Source: Actinomycetes bacterium (lineage in GTDB: Bacteria > Actinomycetota > Actinomycetes > S36-B12 > UBA10799). Taken from it: a DNA stretch of 18,646 nucleotides. The notes under the pieces are model-generated. The model ran no database searches and was not told the origin of the DNA. It saw only the letters and a program-made list of their open reading frames with translations. Shown here piece after piece: positions 14,613 through 18,646 of the stretch. Positions within the stretch are counted from its first letter, which is position 1. Each line of letters opens with the position of its first letter. The stretch spans positions 1 through 18,646 of the forward strand of contig JAKOZM010000280.1 in NCBI GenBank assembly GCA_029779995.1. Reading direction: 5' to 3'. The position numbers were made by a program, and so were the translations under genes.

Positions 14613-14876
14613 GTGAAGCACTTCGATGATCTCTGGTCTGAACTGCACGAGCGAGTTGCCACCGCCGATCCCTTGTCGGGCACCGTGCGACTGGTCAACG
14701 CAGGACCGCATGAGATCGGCAAGAAGCTCGTGGAAGAGGCGGCCGAAGCCTGGATGGCCGCCGAATACGAGTCGAAGGAGCGCGCGACCGAGGAACTGTC
14801 CCAGTTGGTCTACCACGTCCAGGTGATGATGCTGGCGCTCGGCATCACGCCGGAACAGGTCTGGGAGTACCTGTGA
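14613..14876 (+). CDS. hisE: Phosphoribosyl-ATP pyrophosphatase
   Basis: This 87-residue enzyme hydrolyses phosphoribosyl-ATP to phosphoribosyl-AMP, the second step of histidine synthesis. It is the all-alpha MazG-like fold: GPHEIGKKLVEEAAEAWMAA supplies the Glu-rich metal-binding helix, followed by EELSQLVYHVQVMMLALGI. The N-terminus KHFDDLWSEL matches the family beginning when translation starts at GTG 14613; the frame is open further upstream into the subtilase gene, but that extension reads out of family. It is the stand-alone form rather than the HisIE fusion. Its stop overlaps the hisG start by four bases (GTGA), so the two are coupled, and the short leader suggests its own leaderless promoter. 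Confidence 0.95.
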   Translation: MKHFDDLWSELHERVATADPLSGTVRLVNAGPHEIGKKLVEEAAEAWMAAEYESKERATEELSQLVYHVQVMMLALGITPEQVWEYL

Positions 14877-15712
14877 CACTGCGGGTGGCGATCCCCAACA
14901 AAGGTCAACTGTCGGAGCCGGCCCGGTCGATGCTGCGCGAAGCGGGCTACCTGCGTTCTGCCGGGCAGCGCGAGTTGATGGTCCACGATCCCGACAACGA
15001 CGTCGACTTCTATTTTCTGCGGCCGAAGGACATCGCTACCTACGTGGGTCAGGGGACCCTTGATCTCGGCGTGTGTGGCCGGGACATGCTTGTGGACGCC
15101 CAGGCGCCGGTGACTGAGGTCATCGAACTGGGCTTCGGTCATTCCACCTTCCGGCTCGCCGCGCCGGGCGACGTCACGGATGTCACTGGCAAACGCATAG
15201 CCACGTCCTACCCGGGGCTCTTGCAGGACTGGATGTCCCGCACCGGTACGTCCGCCACCCTGGTCAAGTTGGACGGGGCTGTCGAGAACGCCGTGGGTCT
15301 GGGAGTGGCGGACGCTGTAGCCGATGTGGTGGACACCGGCAACACGCTGCGGCAAGCGGGGCTGAGGGTACTCGGTGATCCACTGCTGGTCAGCCAGGCG
15401 CTGCTGGTGCGCCCGGCCACCAACGGGGGTGCGGGGCCCGCCGAGCAGACCTTCGTGCGGCGCCTGCAGGGCGTGATCGTGGCCCGTGCCTACGTGATGG
15501 TGGAGTACGACATCTCCGAGGACCTGCTGAGTGCGGCCACCCAGGTGACGCCTGGGCTGGAATCCCCGACGGTCGCGCCGCTGAGCAAGCCGGGCTGGTT
15601 CGCGGTCCGGGCCATGGTCCAGCGATCGGCCGTTCACCAGGTGATGGACGACCTGTTCGAACTCGGTGCCCGTGCCATCCTCGTGACGGACATCCACGCC
15701 TGCCGGCTATGA
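14873..15712 (+). CDS. hisG: ATP phosphoribosyltransferase, long form
   Basis: This 279-residue enzyme joins ATP and PRPP in the first, feedback-controlled step of histidine synthesis. The two catalytic lobes show LRVAIPNKGQL at the start, GTLDLGVCGRDML, and the PRPP-binding loop VADVVDTGNTLRQAGL. The last 75 or so residues (SPTVAPL ... WFAVRAMVQ ... LGARAILVTDIHACRL) are the HisG C-terminal regulatory domain that binds histidine, so this is the long form and needs no HisZ. GTG start overlaps the hisE stop and has GGGAG (14862-14866) upstream. It overlaps the carboxyltransferase gene by four bases (ATGA). Confidence 0.96.
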   Translation: MTLRVAIPNKGQLSEPARSMLREAGYLRSAGQRELMVHDPDNDVDFYFLRPKDIATYVGQGTLDLGVCGRDMLVDAQAPVTEVIELGFGHSTFRLAAPGDVTDVTGKRIATSYPGLLQDWMSRTGTSATLVKLDGAVENAVGLGVADAVADVVDTGNTLRQAGLRVLGDPLLVSQALLVRPATNGGAGPAEQTFVRRLQGVIVARAYVMVEYDISEDLLSAATQVTPGLESPTVAPLSKPGWFAVRAMVQRSAVHQVMDDLFELGARAILVTDIHACRL

Positions 15713-17061
15713 CCTCGCTCGCATCGACCCTGACGGCACTGCTGGACGAAGGCAGCGCCCAGACCATTCACGTTGACTCTCGCGCTGCGCAGGGTGACTA
15801 TGCAGCCACGCTGGAACGTGCCCGGCAGCGGTCCGGATCGGATGAGTCGGTGCAGGTCCTGCACGCCACCATCGCGGGCCACCGGGTTGTTGTGATCGGG
15901 GGAGATTTCGAGTTTCTGGCCGGCTCCGTCGGTCAGGAAGCTGCCGATCGGGTCGTCATGGGCTACTTGCACGCCACCGCCGAGCGAATTCCGGTCATCA
16001 CCTTGCCGACGTCCGGTGGCACCCGCATGCAAGAGGGGACCGCGGCGTTCTTCCGGATGGTGGATATCGCGCGGGTCGCCGGTGAGCACCTGACCACGGG
16101 TCAGGTGCGGATCGGGTGGCTGCGCAATCCGACGACCGGTGGGGTGATGGCCACGTGGGGTTCCTACGCCGACATCACCGCCGCCGAGCCCGGCGCACTG
16201 CTGGGATTCCTGGGTCCGCGGGTCTATGAGGCCCTGTACAACCAGCCCTTTCCGCCCGCAGTGCAGACCGCCGAGAACCTGGCCGACGTAGGCATCATCG
16301 ACGACGTGGTTCCGGTTTCCGGGCTCCGCGACTGGATGGCCCACATCCTTGATGTGACCAACGGTGTCGACGCCCCGACGCCGGCCACTTCGGCCAGCGA
16401 GGCTATGCCGGTGGACGCCTGGGACGCTATCCAGTGCACCCGCGCCGATGACCGGCCCGGTCCGCAGGCTGTGCTGGATCAGCTCACGAGCGTCACTGAG
16501 CTGCGTGGGACCCAGGCGGGGGAGGCCGGCGGCGGCATCCGGGTGTGCCTTGGCCGGTGGCAGGGCCGGCGGGCGCTCGTGGTGGCAACAACCCGCGAAG
16601 AGGTGACGCCCTCCGGTCTGCGTGTTGCCCAACGCGGACTGCGGTTGGCCGACCGTTTGCGGTTGCCTGTGGTGACGCTGGTGGATACCCCGGGCGGGGA
16701 GTTGTCCCGGGAGGCCGAGGAAGCAGCGATGGCCGGAGAGATCGCCCGCACCCTGATGATGCTCACCTCGCTGCAGACGCGCTCAGTGTCCGTGATCATG
16801 GGGCAGGGCTGCGGCGGTGCGGCCCTCGCACTCATCCCGGCAGGGACCAGGATCTGCACGGAGAACGGCTGGGTGTCGCCGTTACCACCCGAGGGTGCCT
16901 CTGTGATCATGCACCGCACACCTGACCGAGCCCCTGACCTTGCGCGTCAGCAGGGTGTGGGCGCCTTCGACATGGTCGCCGCGGGAGTGGTGGACGCCGT
17001 CGTCGCCGAGGGCGACGATGTGACGGGGGCAGTGATGAACGCTGTGGTGAGGTATTTGTGA
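15709..17061 (+). CDS. Fused beta/alpha acyl-CoA carboxyltransferase (AccD3-like)
   Basis: This 450-residue protein carries both halves of an acetyl-CoA carboxylase-type carboxyltransferase, which passes CO2 from carboxybiotin to an acyl-CoA. The beta-like half (about 50-215) has GGDFEFLAGSVG (64-75), PTSGGTRMQEG (100-110), PTTGGVMATWGSYAD (141-155) and GFLGPRVYEAL (166-176). The alpha-like half (about 275-450) has VDTPGGELSREAEE (325-338), MGQGCGGAALAL (364-375) and VSPLPPEGASVI (389-400). The two Gly-Gly segments are the usual oxyanion sites. The N-terminal zinc finger of bacterial AccD is absent. The arrangement recalls mycobacterial AccD3. No biotin carboxylase or biotin carrier is in the window, so the partner and acyl-CoA are unknown; a malonate-decarboxylase-type role is a less likely alternative. 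It overlaps hisG and the next gene by four bases each. Confidence 0.82.
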   Translation: MTSLASTLTALLDEGSAQTIHVDSRAAQGDYAATLERARQRSGSDESVQVLHATIAGHRVVVIGGDFEFLAGSVGQEAADRVVMGYLHATAERIPVITLPTSGGTRMQEGTAAFFRMVDIARVAGEHLTTGQVRIGWLRNPTTGGVMATWGSYADITAAEPGALLGFLGPRVYEALYNQPFPPAVQTAENLADVGIIDDVVPVSGLRDWMAHILDVTNGVDAPTPATSASEAMPVDAWDAIQCTRADDRPGPQAVLDQLTSVTELRGTQAGEAGGGIRVCLGRWQGRRALVVATTREEVTPSGLRVAQRGLRLADRLRLPVVTLVDTPGGELSREAEEAAMAGEIARTLMMLTSLQTRSVSVIMGQGCGGAALALIPAGTRICTENGWVSPLPPEGASVIMHRTPDRAPDLARQQGVGAFDMVAAGVVDAVVAEGDDVTGAVMNAVVRYL

Positions 17062-17729
17062 ACACATTCGAGGGTGCGGACGTGCTGGTCACCCGCTTCC
17101 AGGGTGACGACGGCCGGGCGGATCCGCGGCTGCGGGAGTTGCTCGGCGATCCTGAGACCTACGCGGCCCAACGCGAGATCGTGGCTCGCCTGCTCGACGG
17201 TCGGCTGCTGATCCCGGTCGTGGCCAATCTGGATGAGAAGGATGCCAGTGGCGCGGACAAACACAGCCATATGGCCACCGTGACCATCGCCGATGAGACC
17301 GGGCGCAAAGCGCTGATGTGTTTCACCGGGGTGGACTCGGTGGCCGCGTGGCGCGCCGACGCCCGACCGATCCCGGTGGCCGGGGTGGAGGCCGCGCAGG
17401 CCGCGCTGCAGGAGGAGTGCAGTGCGCTCCTGATCGACATCGCCGGCCCCACGCGCTACGCCCTGGCAGGAACCGGGCTGTGGGCGTTGGCTGCCGGGGG
17501 GCCATGGTTACACCCCCTCGATGAGCCACAGGTGCGGACGGCCTTGCAGCAGGCGCTGGCTGACAGCGGACTCACGGGCAGGTTCGAGGCGGACCCCGCC
17601 ACGGTGGACGGCGTGGCACTGGTGCTCGACCGCCCGGACATGGGCGCGGTTCAGGCGCTGGCAGATCTCCTCGGGCACACCCCGCAGGTGCAGGCCCGTG
17701 TCAGCTCACTGGAGTTCAGGGCTGTTTAG
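17058..17729 (+). CDS. SseB-like N-terminal domain protein
   Basis: The 223-residue protein begins at a GTG overlapping the carboxyltransferase stop (GTGA). Residues about 30-140 fit the SseB N-terminal domain: REIVARLLDGRLLIPVVANL, HMATVTIADETGRKALMCF, TGVDSVAAWRADARPIPV, then CSALLIDIAGPTRYAL. The C-terminal part (about 145-223) is a small alpha/beta region with PQVRTALQQALADSGL and VDGVALVLDRPD. SseB-type proteins are poorly characterised in actinobacteria, and the E. coli name reflects an old, weak link to serine sensitivity, so no function is claimed. There is no signal peptide or membrane helix. Co-translation with hisG and the carboxyltransferase makes it the last gene of that operon. 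Confidence 0.75.
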   Translation: MNTFEGADVLVTRFQGDDGRADPRLRELLGDPETYAAQREIVARLLDGRLLIPVVANLDEKDASGADKHSHMATVTIADETGRKALMCFTGVDSVAAWRADARPIPVAGVEAAQAALQEECSALLIDIAGPTRYALAGTGLWALAAGGPWLHPLDEPQVRTALQQALADSGLTGRFEADPATVDGVALVLDRPDMGAVQALADLLGHTPQVQARVSSLEFRAV

Positions 17730-17791
17730 CGGCTCTTCGCGGTTGAGGGTGTAGTGCGTGCCCCTGTCGCGGGAGCCCGTGGTCTTGGTGG

Positions 17792-17827
17792 GTGCCGGCG
17801 GTGGCGTTGCGTCGTGCCCGGCTGGCC
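17792..17827 (+). pseudogene. Remnant of a DUF222 gene 5' end
   Basis: These 36 bases translate to VPAVALRRARLA and match codons 6-17 of the DUF222 gene (18081-18116, VPASALRRARLA) at 28 of 36 bases and 11 of 12 residues. All but one of the differing codons are synonymous, which shows the stretch once evolved as coding sequence. Beyond residue 12 the match ends. Confidence 0.55.
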
Positions 17828-17829
17828 GC

Positions 17830-17851
17830 GTGGCATCGAGGTGGCATCGAG
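17830..17851. repeat. 11-base tandem duplication
   Basis: GTGGCATCGAG occurs twice without a gap and is followed by another GTGG. It begins three bases after the end of the DUF222 remnant, consistent with slippage or rearrangement at its edge. Confidence 0.85.
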
Positions 17852-17895
17852 GTGGTGGCCCATGCACGCATCACGCGGCCGCCGATTTTGAACGG

Positions 17896-17912
17896 CCCCG
17901 ACCCGATCGGGG
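17896..17912 (+). terminator. Stem-loop after the SseB-like gene
   Basis: CCCCGA (17896-17901) and TCGGGG (17907-17912) form a 6-bp stem with a five-base loop, followed by TTGT. It lies 167 bases past the SseB-like stop, so it could end the his operon, but no U-run is present. Confidence 0.35.
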
Positions 17913-18015
17913 TTGTCCCCAGGGCTGTGCGGGCTTCGGCACGGAAATGTCAGACCCTGCTCGTAGGTTTGTGATGTCACCGTGGTGGTGGCCATCAGCT
18001 CGTGGAGCGACGTCG

Positions 18016-18031
18016 CAGGGGGTGTCCCCTG
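18016..18031 (+). terminator. Stem-loop CAGGGG-GTGT-CCCCTG before the DUF222 gene
   Basis: A perfect 6-bp stem with a four-base loop, followed by GTTT, ends 20 bases before the ribosome site of the DUF222 gene. It may be a terminator protecting that gene from read-through or a leader hairpin. Confidence 0.35.
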
Positions 18032-18051
18032 GTTTCGGCATCGATCTGGGT

Positions 18052-18059
18052 GGAGGTGA
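18052..18059 (+). promoter_or_regulatory. Ribosome binding site of the DUF222 gene
   Basis: GGAGGTGA, a near-perfect match to the 16S anti-Shine-Dalgarno, six bases before ATG 18066; it decides that start. Confidence 0.75.
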
Positions 18060-18065
18060 CGGCCG

Positions 18066-18646
18066 ATGGGGTTCTTTGAGGTGCCGGCCTCGGCGTTGCG
18101 GCGTGCGAGGTTGGCTGATGAGTTGCCGGTGGAAACCCCGGCGGTGTTCGAGCAGTTGTCCGGGCAGGTGCTGGGGTTGCCGGATCCGGCGGGGTTGACC
18201 GCCGAGCAGCGCCTGGGCGCGGTGCAGGCCGCGGCCCGGCTGCAGACGATGTTGGAGGCCTACCAGACCCACGTGGCCGGGGTGTGTGACACCGCGCAGG
18301 ACTCCCGGTTGTTCGCCGCGGGGACCACGGGGTCGATGGTGGCCGCGTTGACCGGGCAGAACCGGGCGGTCGGCTCGGCGATCGTCGGGCGGGCCCGGGA
18401 CCTGCGGGACATGCCGCACGTCGCGGACGCCTACCGGAAAGGTGAGATCACGGGCCGGCATGTGCAGCTGTTGTGCCGGGCGGCGGGCAGTCTGCCGCGG
18501 TTCGCGGTGTTGGAGGCGGATCTGGTCGCGGCGGCGGCGGTGATTGAACCGGCGGTGTTGGCCCAGGTGCTGGCGGTGCTGGTTGCGCAGGACCGCCCGG
18601 AGGCCCCGGATGAGGATTTTCGGGCGGCGCGGGCCAAACGGGGCCT
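18066..18646 (+). CDS. DUF222 (13E12-type) protein, probable HNH endonuclease, partial
   Basis: The frame is open to the window edge, giving 193 residues of an incomplete protein. It fits the DUF222 domain found in 13E12 repeat-family proteins of mycobacteria and other actinobacteria: a helical N-terminus, LTAEQRLGAVQAAARLQTML, the CDTAQDSRLFAAGTTGSMVAAL segment, then AIVGRARDLRDMPHVADAYR and KGEITGRHVQLLC. In full-length members an HNH nuclease domain follows about 150-250 residues later; that part lies beyond the window, so nuclease activity is inferred. ATG 18066 follows a strong ribosome site. Members occur in many copies per genome and are exchanged by recombination; a related 5' fragment lies upstream at 17792. 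Its codon use (many GTG/TTG/CCG) looks more extreme than its neighbours. Confidence 0.85.
   Translation, partial: MGFFEVPASALRRARLADELPVETPAVFEQLSGQVLGLPDPAGLTAEQRLGAVQAAARLQTMLEAYQTHVAGVCDTAQDSRLFAAGTTGSMVAALTGQNRAVGSAIVGRARDLRDMPHVADAYRKGEITGRHVQLLCRAAGSLPRFAVLEADLVAAAAVIEPAVLAQVLAVLVAQDRPEAPDEDFRAARAKRG

Larger units (their letters stand above)
17730..18065. other. Gap before the DUF222 gene
   Basis: This 336-base stretch has no complete gene. It holds a decayed DUF222 5' fragment (17792-17827), an 11-base tandem repeat (17830-17851), two hairpins (17896-17912 and 18016-18031), a TAGGTT -10-like hexamer at 17964-17969 without a clear -35, and the strong ribosome site at 18052-18059. Short open frames here have no family features. 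Confidence 0.6.

Noticed and set aside
17942..17969. ECF-sigma promoter (GGAA ... GTT) before the DUF222 gene
   Set aside because: The -35 lacks the GGAAC consensus and the spacing is uncertain; only the TAGGTT hexamer is mentioned.
17758..18198. 146-residue open frame in the gap before the DUF222 gene
   Set aside because: It runs out of frame through the DUF222 start, lacks a ribosome site and shows no domain; the in-frame DUF222 gene with GGAGGTGA is better supported.

Overview
The window is high-GC DNA from an actinobacterium (Actinomycetota). Evidence: GC-rich third codon positions, a partial DUF222/13E12-type gene, AccD3-like fused carboxyltransferase, long-form HisG next to HisE, a fused RibBA, and several TANNNT -10 hexamers placed 6-7 bases before ATG/GTG starts, which is the usual layout of leaderless genes in this phylum. 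Genus cannot be fixed from the sequence. No rRNA, tRNA, transposase or CRISPR array was seen.

Layout. (1) 1-842, plus: the 3' end of dnaG (primase) and a one-base-overlapping conserved gene of unknown function. (2) 879-1529, plus: an HdeD-like six-helix membrane protein, convergent with (3) 1534-3572, minus: a two-gene sulfur/redox operon, a single-domain rhodanese overlapping a CoA-disulfide-reductase with its own C-terminal rhodanese domain. (4) 3669-5861, minus: a propeller-like lipoprotein and a cytoplasmic GH1 beta-glucosidase. (5) 5912-8024, minus: two paralogous secreted proteins of unknown function with the same four-cysteine domain and the same basic C-terminal module. (6) 8165-10656, plus: dyads, an FMN riboswitch with a readable translational expression platform, and the ribE-ribBA-ribH operon with ATGA overlaps. 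(7) 10706-14590, plus: a 1294-residue secreted subtilase with PA insert, Fn3-like and Ig-like regions, ending in the same basic C-terminal module as the two secreted proteins. (8) 14613-17729, plus: hisE-hisG-carboxyltransferase-SseB-like gene, each pair overlapping by four bases. (9) 17730-18065: a 336-base gap with a decayed DUF222 5' fragment, a tandem repeat and two hairpins, leading into (10) 18066-end, an incomplete DUF222 gene.

How it works together. The rib genes convert GTP and ribulose-5-phosphate to riboflavin except for the RibD step, which is not in the window, and FMN feedback acts on ribE translation. hisE and hisG give the first two steps of histidine synthesis. The strongest candidate for something undescribed is the roughly 90-residue Arg-rich C-terminal module (core RTNAGQ/RTNANQ) on three otherwise different exported proteins flanking the rib operon. 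It looks like a shared surface-retention, wall-binding or sorting module; that function is inference.
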